Below are positions 1-10,905 of a stretch of DNA of 64,000 nt, piece by piece. Every line of letters begins with the position of its first letter. Position 1 is the first letter of the stretch. This DNA comes from Patiria pectinifera (lineage: Eukaryota > Echinodermata > Asteroidea > Valvatida > Asterinidae): the NCBI GenBank assembly GCA_029964075.1, contig CM057142.1, positions 5,161,770 to 5,225,769 on the forward strand, in the 5' to 3' direction. Under the pieces are notes generated by a model that did no database searches, was not told the origin of the DNA, and saw only the letters and a program-made list of their open reading frames with translations. Both the position numbers and the translations under genes were made by a program.

Positions 1-124
1 AATCCACATCACAGTACACAATATTCCCGACCGAGTCACCGGTAAACAGCTTCATACCGTTGGCGCTCCATTCGGCACACGTCACGTTGCTTTTGTGGCC
101 ACCGTCGACGAGAAACTTCTTCAG
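1..124 (-). CDS. TECPR2: TECPR2 coding exon 3 (partial)
   Basis: Acceptor AATAG|CTG at 124. 41 codons plus one base are visible before the window edge. It encodes GGHKSNVTCAEWSANGMKLF followed by TGDSVGNIVYCDVD, a blade matching human TECPR2 (HKNSITALAWSPNGMKLFSG). The exon continues to the left of the window. Confidence 0.86.
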   Translation of the reverse strand, partial: MKKFLVDGGHKSNVTCAEWSANGMKLFTGDSVGNIVYCDVD

Positions 125-2477
125 CTATTCAAAGAATAGATCAGACTTTTCCAATGAGATATAGAATAGTGCTAATAGCCCTTAACTACGACTTTTTTCC
201 TCTCCCCGTTACCTTGGCAATTCATAATTTGACATTCAAGCATCATTAAGAATCATTTCAAATGATTTTTATTTGCTGGGTAGGTAGTTTGCTATTCATA
301 ATCACTCTTGGAGGACGACTGAATTAAGGCGTGCAGCACTGTGGACCAATGGTTATGGTGTTCGACTCACGTGCCATGGAACGGGGGTTCGACTCCTGAC
401 GGGGAACATGGTGCTTCTGTTCTTGGGCAAGACACTTTACTATGATTGTCTCTCTCCACCCAGGAGTATAAATGGGTACCTGTGACGGTAGAGACCAGAA
501 TGCGCTGATCTCGAGCTGCTGCAGAAACTGGTCTCATGGCCTGATGAACAGGGGTAATAATTGTGAAGCGCTTTGAGACCTTTGGTTCAAAGCGCTACAT
601 GTATACATGTATATAAGCACCATATTATTATTATCAAAATTATGAAATCATAGATGTCTGATGTAACAGGAACAGGAAAAAAAGTGGACTCCAAATTTAT
701 AGCATGACCCTCATATAAGCCTTAATAAAACACTGATGGAAGCCATGAGAATAAGAATAGCAAGGTCTTTTCACACAGTCGTCTTGGCTTCCTGTGTTCA
801 AGCAACACGGATCCAACCCGAGTGAACTTGGGTCAGATGAGAAAAGTGTCAGCAGTGCATACTGTTAAACATTTACGCCAGTTTTTACGAGGATCAACCA
901 TACTTTTTATTATTTTTATACCCGGGCAGAGCTGCTCAACCTTGGTCCCGACTCAGGATGAATTTGACCTGTACAGAGCACTGGACCCATGTAGAAGCCG
1001 AGTTGGAGTCTTGCTAGTGTGAAAGGTTTTCCAAAAATCTCTGTGTTGGACCCAGGGTCAGCACTGAGATTTTTCGATAGTGTGAAAGGCCTTTTCATAC
1101 CTCTGTGAGGGTTTGACCAGGTCGTTTGGCAGGCAGGAGGTACACTTCTACTTGTCCACTGGAGGTGCCCACGGCAATCTGATGGTCAATGCTCGTCAGC
1201 AACTTGACGCAGGTTATGCGGCAACTTCGGTCCTGTTTGAGACGAAATATTGACACACCGAATCATTATAAACGAGAATGTTCCTCAACAAGTGCATTGG
1301 GAACTTAAACAGGTGAAAATCAAGCAATATTTTTCAAATATTTACTCAACTCGGTGAGTAATATAAAGCAGAACCCAAACCCAAAGAAATATATTTCATA
1401 TTTAAAAAAAAAATTGTAGCACCAAAAATAATTGACCTATTGCCATTTGCGAGTTAGCCACGCCCCTTAGTCAACCCTATGGAGTTTTGTCTGTTAAATT
1501 TTGTTTCTCAGACTCTACGCATTCCGCGTCCATTTTTATATTATGTATTTGGACAATATTTCACAAGCTGCGTTGACGCAATTCTGATGCAATTCTACCG
1601 TGATAGGTTAATTATGACTGGTAAGCCAATTTAGTAAACTACTTTTACATAAAAAAAAATCATTTCAATTGCTCCATCCGTCTTTTAAAAGACAGGCCTT
1701 CAAAAGGACTTTGTTGAATATTTTTAACTTTTAAACTGAGGTTTTATCGCTGGTGATGTTTGAAGACAATTGTAACGACAATTCTTGAAATCGCAAGTTT
1801 GGACGAAACAGATTTTAGGGTCATTTTGTTGAAATGGTGATATCATTTGAACGGATGGAGCGATTGAAGTAATTTGTTTTCATCTAAATGTAGTTTGTTC
1901 AATTGACTTACCAGTCAAAATTATTGTTGGTACTACATGTACATATTTTTTATTAATATGACATACATTTCTTTGGGTTTTACTTTTTTTGACTGACCCT
2001 GTTCATGTTAGGTCTCAACTTAACTCAAAAAAATCTTACCTCACATTTCAACTTGACAATCGTGTTCTCTTGGCGATCATACACAAAGACCATGGAGAAG
2101 TTGGCACCCAAGACAATCAGGTCCTTGTTGACGTCCAAGCAGGTGAACTCGACCGTGATGGCCGGCAGGGCCCGCGAGGCCCGCTGCGCTTTGCGCGGCA
2201 GCTGCTGCAGGAGAAAATCCAAGGAGGCAAACTCGCACAGTTCCGGCAAGACGTTGAGCCTGACATCGGGACTGATTTCAGGGGACGTAGGAGCAGTATT
2301 ACTTGCATCGGTCTCTGCTGGCACCGTTTTCTGGTGGTCGATTTCGGCAGCCTCGCCCTTCTCTGCTGTTTCTTCTAGTTTTGCAACTGAATCATCATTT
2401 GTTGGTCTCTCCCCAAACTGAGTTTGGTCATATTCTGTCTGTATTTGCTCCCGATGGCTTTCATCTTTGGTATCCAT
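1..2477 (-). CDS. TECPR2: TECPR2 homologue, 5' part (exons 1-3, gene continues past left edge)
   Basis: N-terminal part of a tectonin beta-propeller repeat-containing protein 2 homologue, a cytosolic WD-repeat/tectonin protein that in vertebrates binds ATG8-family proteins and supports autophagy and ER-exit trafficking. Three coding exons (2040-2477, 1101-1232, 1-124) join in phase 0 with GT-AG junctions and encode 187 residues plus one base. The spliced product follows the human TECPR2 N-terminus from memory: an E-F-x-x-L-x-x-L-L motif, then the first WD-like blades with VKLL, AVGTSSGQVEVY, and NGMKLFTGDSVGNIVYCD in the third exon. HPS5 is a distant relative with similar N-terminal blades but fits less well. 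The tectonin repeats and LIR motif would lie outside the window. An unusual acidic extension of about 78 residues precedes the conserved start. The gene is minus strand, in tandem with SPTLC2/3 upstream. Confidence 0.87.
170..712. mobile_element. MITE copy A, interrupted by a SINE
   Basis: Degenerate palindromic element homologous to the one at 30839-31363: both share ATTCATAATCACTCTTG-like and AACAGGAACAGG blocks and end in CCAAATTTATAG(A/C)ATGACC. This copy carries the SINE at about 330-632 and lacks the nested MITE present in the other copy. It lies in the TECPR2 intron between exons 3 and 2. Confidence 0.7.
330..632 (+). mobile_element. tRNA-derived SINE
   Basis: Pol III-type head with a perfect B box GGTTCGACTCC at 386-396 and an A-box-like TGGACCAATGGTTATGG upstream, a body with the phrase TCTTGGGCAAGACACTTTACT, and an ATTATTATTATCA tail. 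The same family occurs at 22535-22822 and 18655-18770 on the other strand. Confidence 0.75.
1101..1232 (-). CDS. TECPR2: TECPR2 coding exon 2
   Basis: 44 codons, phase 0 at both ends, acceptor ACAG|GAC and donor GAG|GTATGA. Encodes a WD-like blade with ITCVKLL and AVGTSSGQVEVYLL, aligned to the human segment ITVVKLL...AAGTASGRVAVF. Confidence 0.86.
1432..1611. mobile_element. 180-bp MITE, TTGACCTAT ends
   Basis: Begins TTGACCTAT and ends ATAGGTTAA; carries GAGTTAGCCACGCCCCTTAG near one end. Homologous copies lie at 47221-47396 and 59095-59274 in the opposite orientation. In the TECPR2 intron 1. Confidence 0.75.
1615..1917. mobile_element. Palindromic MITE, TGACTGGTAAG ends
   Basis: Starts TGACTGGTAAGCCAATTTAG and ends in the inverted form CTTACCAGTCA; inner arms repeat TTGCTCCATCCGT / GGATGGAGCGATTG. 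Directly abuts the preceding MITE. Confidence 0.7.
2040..2477 (-). CDS. TECPR2: TECPR2 coding exon 1
   Basis: 146 codons ending in phase 0 at a GAG|GTAAGA donor. The ATG at 2477 has a good context (AACATGG) and an in-frame TGA four codons upstream, so it is the likely start if there is no upstream coding exon. Residues 1-78 are Glu/Asp/Thr/Ser-rich and look disordered. From LPELCEF at 78-83 onward the protein matches the first TECPR2 blade, ending VVFVYDR-like and VKLKCE. Confidence 0.85.
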
Positions 2478-2932
2478 GTTAACGCATCAGTCGGTAGTTT
2501 CATCGAACAAAGAGATCTGCATTTTCAAAAAAAATACAGTTTAAAGACCTCCAACAATAATCACAGGAGCCTTATAACTATTAAAGAAGTTGTTTACAAA
2601 TTTAACATTGAATTCCAATAAAACCAACACAGCTAAACTGTACTGTACATGACACTCTCCTGGAGAAAAATGAAACAGACAATACACACATGCTCATTCA
2701 AATCAGCTTTGATTTTATGAAAAATATAAGCATGGCCATGTATTTGAAAATGTTCACCTACGTGTAGTGTACCAGGTTATATTAATACAATGTACATGTA
2801 CATGTACATGTACTTGTGAAAAGTGTACATGCACACACGTACCTGTATGTTTATAAAATATGCAAAGTGTCAAAATGTGCAGATCTACATGTACGTAATT
2901 GCACATGACGTACATGTAGGAACAGACATTAA

Positions 2933-3140
2933 CCCTAACTCCAAAAGAACATTACCAAAATCCGCCAAAATCCATCACTGACTCTGCTTCACATAATGCT
3001 TCAGGACCACATCTGCCGAAATCCACCATAAGTCCTACACTGCTATAGGTGGGTTTTGATGGACTTGGTCCTCATTGCTTGCCTGCCAAAGTCCCCCCAA
3101 ATGGGAGGGACGGTTTTTGATGGAGTTGGAAAGGTTAGGG
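2933..3140. mobile_element. TTAA-flanked MITE with CCCTAAC ends
   Basis: Left flank TTAA at 2929-2932 then CCCTAACT; right end GTTAGGG then TCAA (TTAA with one change). The interior is built of AATCCACCA / TGGTGGATTTTGATGGA words. A close relative is at 39495-39693. Confidence 0.65.
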
Positions 3141-3542
3141 TCAATAGAAACACACATCTTAATCATGCTGTACTGTGCAGTACATACAATGTATATTACG
3201 AAAGTACAATACACGTTATGTTTAAACATCCATACTTACAAAATACTGAGAAAACTACGTCAAATGAACACCCTGTTATCTAATTTAATCAAGGTCAAAA
3301 TTCATCTGACTTGGTTTGACCTTATTTTTCCAGACTCATCACAGAAACCGCACAGTAACTGTGTGTAACGCCGGTGCTTTATTTACACATTTTAAAGGTC
3401 AAAGATAAAAAGATTAACAAAGGGAAACAGGAAATGAACGGTTTCTGTTCGTATCACTGGTTGCTGTAATTTATGTGACCAAGAAGTGAAATATTCCAGA
3501 TTCTTATTGTGACTAGTTACTTGAGTTTGTTTGTTCAATTAA

Positions 3543-4056
3543 AGGGAAGATACAACATTTGCAAACATCACAAAACGAAATGATCAAATTATCATGAAAT
3601 ACCTTACTGGATTGTTAGGGAACGACAGTCTAACACATCCTGTAAAATCGTGGCTCCTGGTGTGCTACCGTATCATTCTCAAGAAAAATGGTATTTTTCC
3701 AACGCTGGTCGGCCGACCAGCGTTGGAAAAAACTGGCTTTTTTCAAAACCTGCTTCTATTTTTTCATAATTAGTTATTCATTGTTTTCTTTGCAATTGAC
3801 TGTGAAGGGGTACAAGCCTGCTAGACTGATTCTCTGACTTTACAATTCCCAAAAGTCTATAAATTGCTCCGTTTCATCTTAAGTGGGATCGGGGAAACCA
3901 GACTACAAGAACATGATAGGTTTTCTTGGTTTTTCCAGCGTCTACAAGCCCAAAACGTGAAACAGGTCATTTTAACAATATTTGCTATAACATACTAATC
4001 CTCCAAACCCATTTATTTCTGAAAATTACAGCAAAAGCCAATGATGTACATTCCCT
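3543..4056. mobile_element. TTAA-flanked MITE with AGGGAAGATACAACATTTG ends and central palindrome
   Basis: Flanked by TTAA at 3539-3542 and 4057-4060; ends AGGGAAGATACAACATTTGC and the inverted ...ATGTACATTCCCT. A perfect 38-nt palindrome at 3694-3731 (arms TTTTTCCAACGCTGGTCGG and its complement) lies inside. Relatives at 12831-13366, 29199-29570, 47135-47836, 53424-53940 and 62100-62354. Confidence 0.8.
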
Positions 4057-4950
4057 TTAAGTGCAGATGAGTCATCAATTTTGTCCCCTAAAATAATGCA
4101 TATTCACCATAACTATAGCGGCAGATAAAACAGAGTAATTTCATGACAGGAAATAAATATATGCTCAAAAAAAAGGAAGTAAAAAAGGGAATCTTTGAGT
4201 GAAACACTGTACAAAAATCAAAAAAAAAAATTTAAATTAATTTAAACTCCTACCTTTTATTTAAGAAAGAATAAAGAACATACGTATTACATCAATGTAC
4301 ATGCATGTACATAAGTACACCTAATAAATAAGTAACATGTTCTTTAGTTCAAACCATTACCAGGATTGCTTTTTTAAGGCAAGCAACCACTATGGATACG
4401 GTATACATGTAATTTATGGGCTCTCAGCCTCTATAAAAAAATCAATCAAAACTGAATCGGTTCACTTTCAGTTCATGAACCTCATGTGTTTATGATTGGT
4501 ACAAATGTAAATGTGCAGCGCCAGGAATTATAATGATTCCCCTATTGAGCAACATTCTGAATTCATTTAAAGGTATTCGTTGGTAACATCAGCTTTTTGT
4601 GAATTTTGTCGTTTGAAGCAACAAAATTGCTCCAAATCTTAACAAATAATTTGTTGAAGTTTCAGCTCAGTGGATATGCCTACATTTCGAGAAAATAGAG
4701 AAAACAGATATATGCACAATTTTGGGGGTCTTGTATCTCAATTCCATTGCTAAAATCTGTGCCCGCTGGAACAGTTTCTTAAACCACCTTCAATTTATAA
4801 TTTCTTCCAAATACACACTTTCAGGCGTAACATAATTTCACAGGGTATTTGGTACAAGTCTTATTGTCACTTTGAGCACGGATTTTCTCCTCAAATCGGT
4901 AGGTACACTTTCGGGTAATTGCAAAAGTCCCTACATGTACGTGCCTTTAA

Positions 4951-5332
4951 CCCTAACCCCTTGAGCACTTTTACTTGAAAGCATCCTGAATCCGCAAAAA
5001 TCCACCAATTTTGTCATGCAAACAAATGGTGGTGTCCTGAGTCCATCACAATCCACCAGTGAGTCCATCAGAATCCACCAGTGTAGTACATATACCTGGT
5101 ACACACCAAACATATAGCCAAGGAGTTAAACTGTTGAGATCCTGAACCCATCAAAGACCCCAACTGCTCAATATAGAGGTACCCTGAATCCATCAAAATC
5201 CTGCAGTACCGCTAGGCTTACTGTCCTGAATCCATCAAAATACCCCAACTGTTTAAATATGGAGGCATCCCAAATCCGCGGAAATCCTTCAAAATAGGGG
5301 TGTGGATTATGATGGATTCAGTTACGTTAGGG
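4951..5332. mobile_element. TTAA-flanked MITE with CCCTAAC ends
   Basis: TTAA at 4947-4950, CCCTAACCCC start, GTTAGGG end at 5326-5332 followed by TTTA. The interior repeats a 'TCCTGAATCCATCAAAATCC' type word several times. Confidence 0.65.
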
Positions 5333-5339
5333 TTTACAA

Positions 5340-5655
5340 ATGGAACAGTATTACATGTTCATGTACATGAACAATTGCTGTTTGCTGTTATGATGTTCTC
5401 TATGCACAAGAGGAAGAGGGTGCAAAAACCTTTTAACTCCAACTCCGCAGCATGATTTACTAGGAACTCTACCCATCCTGGCAAATTCCAACACCATATG
5501 GGAAACTGCACACACATATTTCTGACTCTGATTCTGGAGGTGTGCCAACCCAATGTAAAAGACTGTCAGTTTAGGGTACTGTACCCATCCTGACGGATTC
5601 CAACAAAACATGCCGTTGGGGTTTGATGGGTTGAGTTCTGTTAGGGTTAGGGACT
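5340..5655. mobile_element. Truncated relative of the 32124-32341 MITE, reverse orientation
   Basis: Contains GGAAACTGCACACACATATT, TGTGCCAACCCAATGTAAAA and ends GTTCTGTTAGGGTTAGGG, the reverse complement of the MITE at 32124-32341 and 62657-62868. The left terminus is lost. Confidence 0.6.
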
Positions 5656-6061
5656 CCAGTCGAAAGTACTATATCACGACAGACATTCTGTTTCAGATTC
5701 TGAAACTGAAAAAGCAATCCAGTAAAATGGAATAGCGTGAGCGACAATGTCCCAAGCTAGGGTTCCCTTACTGTTTCCTGTTTGTAAACAACTCACAGTC
5801 TGTTAACTGTTAATTTCTTTTCTGTTTTGTCCTATTTGTATTTCCCGGTGTGCTTCTTTTTAGTGTGTTTGAATTTATTTATTAGGTAAATTAAGTTTAC
5901 GACAATATTGCTCAAATGCCAGGCATTCAGAACTATTCAAATTTTACTACAAAAACAAGTAGTCCGCGGTCTGCATGTGTCGCTTTTTTCCGCGGTTTAT
6001 CCCTATTATGTATTGTGTTCATAAAAAAAATCAAATTTTGTGCATTTTTAAACAACCTCAA

Positions 6062-6440
6062 ATGACCCCTACACGACCTCTGACCTCCAATTTCGGAAGA
6101 GTTGTGATGAACCCCCACCAAAGGATCACTCCATCCAAGTGACATTAAAATCCATCAAATTCTGTAGACAAAGAAACATTTGAAATGTATTTGAACAATG
6201 ACCTCTAATGACCTTTGACCTCCAATTTTGGAAGAGTTGTGATGAACCCCCACCCAAGGATCACGCCATCCAAGTGACATTAAAATCCATCGAATTCTGT
6301 AGACAAAGAAACATTTGAAGCGTATTTGAACAATGACCTCTAATGACCCCTACATGACCTTTGACCTCAAAAATCTATTGTGTCTTCCCACCCAAGGGTC
6401 ACTGCATCCAATTTTCATCAAAATCCATGAAAGCATGTAG
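6062..6440. repeat. Direct repeats with DR1-type TGACCTTTGACCT motifs
   Basis: About two and a half copies of a roughly 135-bp unit (TTGGAAGAGTTGTGATGAAC, CCAAGGATCAC, GACAAAGAAACATTTGAA). Each unit has a double TGACCT word; perfect TGACCTTTGACCT occurs at 6209-6221 and 6355-6367, an imperfect one near 6073-6086. A single relative is at 10861-10905. Confidence 0.75.
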
Positions 6441-8519
6441 AAGTTATTATTTTTTTCTTCAAAACTTTAACATACAGGTCTACGCTCGTACTAGTCTACA
6501 GACATTGATTCTGTTTTTACCACAGACACCGCACACAAAAACAAACGCTGATGTAAAGCACAGGCAGGCACCAGACTATTCCTATTTTAGCATGTCCAAA
6601 AATTTTGGACGTATGCAAATGATCCAATACCAGGGTGAGAGAGCAGGTAGTGGTGGGCGTGTACTGCTCGACACCCTGGGGACGAGGTTGGGGGAACCCC
6701 AACTCTAATGCTCATCGGGAAATCCCCGATTTCCTCATTAGAGCGGGGTTTCCCAAGCTACCGTAGTGACGGTGGGTCTACATGTACTTACAGTGTAGTA
6801 CTAATAATAGTAGGAGGAAGTGGTCCAAACGTTGTCCATGGTTTCACAACCCTTTACAATGTTTACAAAGAAAACAAACGAACAAAACAAAAATTGTTTT
6901 TTATACCTAGGTGAGTTTCAGAGCCTTCTAAGTTAAAGGACCATTAAGGCCTGAAATCCCCGAAAATTTCATGTTTTGGATTGTTTAGTTATTTAAAAGG
7001 TCCTGTTTAAAGGAAACTAACCTAATGTCTTACCGTTCCTGAGAAAAGACAAAAAAATGGCCGGTTGTTTACATCGATGAGATGAAGTACGCAATAGGCA
7101 TATATTTCCTGTCGTTTCCAAATTCATTCAATGTTCGATACCTGTTGTGTGTGTCACATAAATTACACACAGCAGCAATAAAGTTGTTTCTTACGTTACA
7201 CGTCCGAAGAATGCATACAAAGGTGCGGCTTGGAATCACAACTAGCACTGAACGGCTTGATTTTTTTGGGAAACAATTTTGACCCCCGAAATTCATTCTC
7301 GCATGGTTCTCGCAAGAATAACACACAAGAACGCCCAGTTTTTAAAGGATGGTCATGATGGTTGTTTGCCGGACATGGTGGACGTTTATATTGTACTTTT
7401 CGTTTGCTCTTTCCATTTAATATCATTTGATTAAAACGACTTTTTTAGCCCAATTGGGCGCATTCCAGGCCGTAATGTCCCTTCAATGTGAAAAATCATT
7501 CATTCATTCATTCATTCGGAAAGATTCCCACATCTGGCCATCACTTGTCACCCTGATACAGATAGATATCCTCGACCCTCCTTTATCTGCGCAGGTAACG
7601 CTTGCATATGCGCGCGCGTTATCACACACAAATTGAAGATGGTGTAAAATGCATAGAAAAAGACCGCGTAGCTGAACCGAAGGGGGTCTGACGATACAAA
7701 TATGGGAATCTTTCCATTCATTCTTATATTGGCCACATCCAGTGTGTTTGTTTTAGTGGAATCCGTCACATGACCAGCAGTGATGTGGTGATTCACACCT
7801 CGCATCACTAAACTGGTAAACATGGCGCTTCACACAATCACAGGACACAGGACACTCGATCACGGGATTTCTTCCCAAACTTTTTACAGCTCATCATGCA
7901 CTCGCGCCGCGTGAGTAGAAAATATCTTACCTTCAAGTTTTCACAAATTAGGGCCTCGGTTAATGTTGGAGCCTTCCCTGTACACGCTGTATCATTACCA
8001 TCATGATCAGGCCACCAAATCGTCTCTAAAGTTGAGGTTGAAGTTCAACTTCAAGAACCGAAACAAATGACGACATCGACCAAAAAAAGTGCTGTGTTTA
8101 TGTATGTCTGCTTCCTGGACGCACCACTGTCGACATAATTTCGATTGTACATGTGGTTTCGTGCTTTAAGTTGGGAACCAGTCTGTAACCCATGTGATTG
8201 GCGTTTTTCAATCTCCGGTTTAGTTTTCAGATTCGGCCTCGAATCGAGGATGCCCAAATTAAATAGCAAAACTCAAAACTTTAGCCTGGCATTTACAAAT
8301 GCTGCAAAGTCAGCTCAGGGGCCTAAAATCTCTTTGATTCCGAATTCGAATCAAAACAAAGACAAAGTTTGGACCTGCGGGAAGTAGCGGTGGGGTGGGG
8401 TGCATGGGGGGAGGGGGCGGGGGCTGGTCCATCTGTCGATGGGGGCGCTGTTCAAAACTGACAATTATGCACACTAACGGACAATAATTATGTGGTGCTT
8501 TTCAGGGTGATACAGGCGT

Positions 8520-8720
8520 GAAATTAAAAAAAGAGGCACCCGGAACGGCCGATGGCACCAAAAAGGGCACAACTTCTGTTTAACTTAAAAAGGGCACTTG
8601 TTCAGAAAAAAAGGGCACTTCTTAAAAAAAAAAGGGCACTCTTTAAAACTTATTTTTTTGGGGGGGGGGGTAAGCAGGGGTAAAAAGGGCCTTTTTATGG
8701 TAAAGGGCAGTCTTTACACA
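8520..8720. repeat. Degenerate AAAAAGGGCAC array with G-tracts
   Basis: AAGGGCAC words recur about seven times between A-rich spacers, followed by runs of ten or more G at 8659 and 8731. No coding or RNA feature supported. 8385-8430 and 9090-9110 are further G-rich tracts. Confidence 0.6.
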
Positions 8721-8937
8721 ATATTTTTTTTGGGGGGGGGGAGTTAAATATACCCCCTCCCCAGTCAAAAAGTACCTTAACCTAATGGGGGTGGGGGAGT
8801 TAGGGTGGTTAACAACATTGTCTCAAGTCATACAATATAAAATTGCACTAAAAAAGTGCCTTCTACTCATTCACCCCTCTTCATTGATGCACTCAGGAAA
8901 TTGTGGGGAGGGCTAACCAACTGAAGTGAACCATAAT

Positions 8938-9050
8938 GACACCATGCTTTGTTTACATGTGTGGTGTCTTATGAAGCTCGGTGGTCCCCTCCCCACATGG
9001 CTCCCATAAGAAAGTGTAACGTCAACAAAGTGTGATGTCATTGTGTTTGG
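8938..9050. mobile_element. 115-bp palindromic MITE (TGATGTCACACTTTGTTNAC family)
   Basis: Ends ATGACACCATGCTTTGTTTAC and GTCAACAAAGTGTGATGTCAT are inverted repeats; middle arms CTTATGAAGC / GGCTCCCATAAGAAA. Same family at 15441-15553 and 63470-63572. Confidence 0.65.
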
Positions 9051-10078
9051 GGTTTATTTATTGATAGGCCACAGCGCATTCAAAACGTGGGGATGGGGGG
9101 GGGAAGGTGGACATCATCTGACACTAGATGGCGCTGTCAGATTCATACTACCCTCGTTTTAGGGGTGCATATGTTCCCCAATACCTATTTCCCCCAACCC
9201 TAACCCTAACCATCTAAAACCCCAACCCCAACCCTAAGGATTTTGGCGAACATAGGTTTTGATGAACATCGGGTAGACCCGTTATTTAATTGGCTATTTT
9301 GGGCCAGGAAGGGGCGTGGGGGGGGGGGGTGTAAAGCCTCCCTGGCTGCCCCTTGGTTGCACTTCAACTGTCCCCCTTTTCTCCCTGGTGGGGGCCAATT
9401 CAAATCTCCTGCACCCACCACCATTATAATAATGTTAATAATAATAATAATATCCTGGTCTTTCAAAAACTTCTGTGGAAGAGATTATCGATGTTAATAC
9501 TTCCTATAGTCATACCATGGGGTTGTAAAAAGGACGCCTGTAGATGAACTCGCAGCTAATGAAAGCAAACCGCTTCAAAATACAACCATACTCAAAAGTG
9601 CACTTTATTTACTACACCAATGTAGGAATTACATGTACATGTACTGCACTCTGCACAATTAACACCTCAAACCATAAAACTAATCTACTAATGAATACAA
9701 TTCTGAAAATGATATGCATTGTAACACGTTTAAGCAACTGAATGTATAGGTGTCCTAAATAACCGTATAAATTATACAAATTGCTTTAAATCTTATATAT
9801 CAACTAAGACAAGGTGGGAAGGAAAACTGGTTTTAGGAAAAATGGGAAACGTGATCAGGATATTACAGCAAATGTTATATATCTACATAAGTTCTTCACT
9901 TTGACTCACGCATGCAGTTTTTATTAGCAATGAGACATCTAAATCTCTGTCCAGAAGCTATCAAAGGGCCCATGCAAAATAGTGTTGATTAATCAGATTA
10001 GGTTTTGCCCTTCACCGACGTACAACACTGTATACTCAGTGTGTTACCTCCCGAGTGAAAGTCGGAAAAAAATCACTC

Positions 10079-10155
10079 GGGTGGGACTCGAACCCACGAC
10101 CTCCTGCTTTCTAGTGCAGATGTCTTACCACTCAACCACCGAGCTAACGGGATCA
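10079..10155 (-). mobile_element. tRNA-like sequence, probably a SINE head
   Basis: Minus strand reads as a tRNA-like fold: GTTAGCTCGGTGGTTGAGTGG (A box), TCTGC/GCAGG anticodon stem, and a perfect B box GGTTCGAGTCC (10094-10084). The anticodon loop has eight bases and the acceptor arms pair poorly, so it is not called a functional tRNA. Neighbouring 10014-10070 (ACACTGTATACTCAGTGTG) recurs near 13400 and 30400. Confidence 0.6.
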
Positions 10156-10239
10156 GCTGGTTGGTCCGAATCTGATGTACATAGCAGCGGGTACCGCATG
10201 AACAATTCATAAAATGAATAATGTTTTTTTTAAATTCAA

Positions 10240-10690
10240 TCTTTGAAAATGCACCTTGAGCCACATTTCACTCATTTTCAATTTTCGTTTTGCTGTTTTC
10301 AAAGGTAGTGTAGTGCCTTTTTGGTTTTTATGCTAATGCAAATTTCCGTATTCATGAGCGAAAGTGTGGTGTCATTTCAGGCAGAAAGCTCAATGTTACA
10401 TCTATTTCAGCACCAAAAATTGCCAGAGTTTTGGATATTTTCCTGCTGTAAATTTCTTTTCTTTGGTGATTCGTTGTCATGTCAGTACATGGCAGTAAGC
10501 CAATGAGCAAACTTTTCTCACAGATGTTTTTAATGAGAAAATGTTTGGGTTCACATGTTGGACAGGAAACCCCTAAACTGAACAGTGTCCAACTGAAATG
10601 ACATCACAGCAACAGTGCCCTCAGTTGTCTGGAAAAGCATGAAAAATAATCAGTGTTTAAAGTACACTTTTCAATAAAATGAACCAAACT
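10240..10690 (+). repeat. Dispersed repeat with octamer ATGCAAAT
   Basis: Shares TTTTTGGTTTTNATGCTAATG, GCAAATTTCC, TTCATGAG and GCCCTCAGTTGTC with copies at 55776-56350 (same strand) and 60082-60660 (opposite). The octamer is at 10336-10343. Confidence 0.7.
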
Positions 10691-10860
10691 TTTTACATAC
10701 ATTTAAGTAGGAAAGTTGCAAAAACTATGTTCCTAAGAAACAAGCTCAATCGGATCTCGGAAGCTGCGGGCCAACGAATGCATTTTCATGCATGAGTCAC
10801 GTGATTGTGCCATGTCATTTCTGGAAGTAGTGTTTTGAGTAAAAAAGAATTAGGTTTTTG

Positions 10861-10905
10861 ACCCCAGTGACCCCATGATGACCTTTGACCCCAATTTGGT
10901 CATGT
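10861..10905. repeat. Single DR1-like repeat fragment
   Basis: TGACCTTTGACCC at 10879-10891 within GACCCCAGTGACCCCATGAT; followed by a segment (GGTTGAAATCGGTCAAAATA) typical of dispersed invertebrate repeats. Related to 6062-6440. Confidence 0.5.

Noticed and set aside
9180-9240. CCCTAACCCTAACC run resembling telomeric DNA
   Set aside because: Only two or three imperfect units; similar CCCTAAC words elsewhere in the window are transposon ends, so no interstitial telomere is claimed.
10079-10155. Functional tRNA gene on the minus strand
   Set aside because: B box is perfect, but the anticodon loop has eight bases, the acceptor arms do not pair and flanking sequence is repetitive; treated as SINE-derived. 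The same applies to 23242, 37211, 58522 and 58820.
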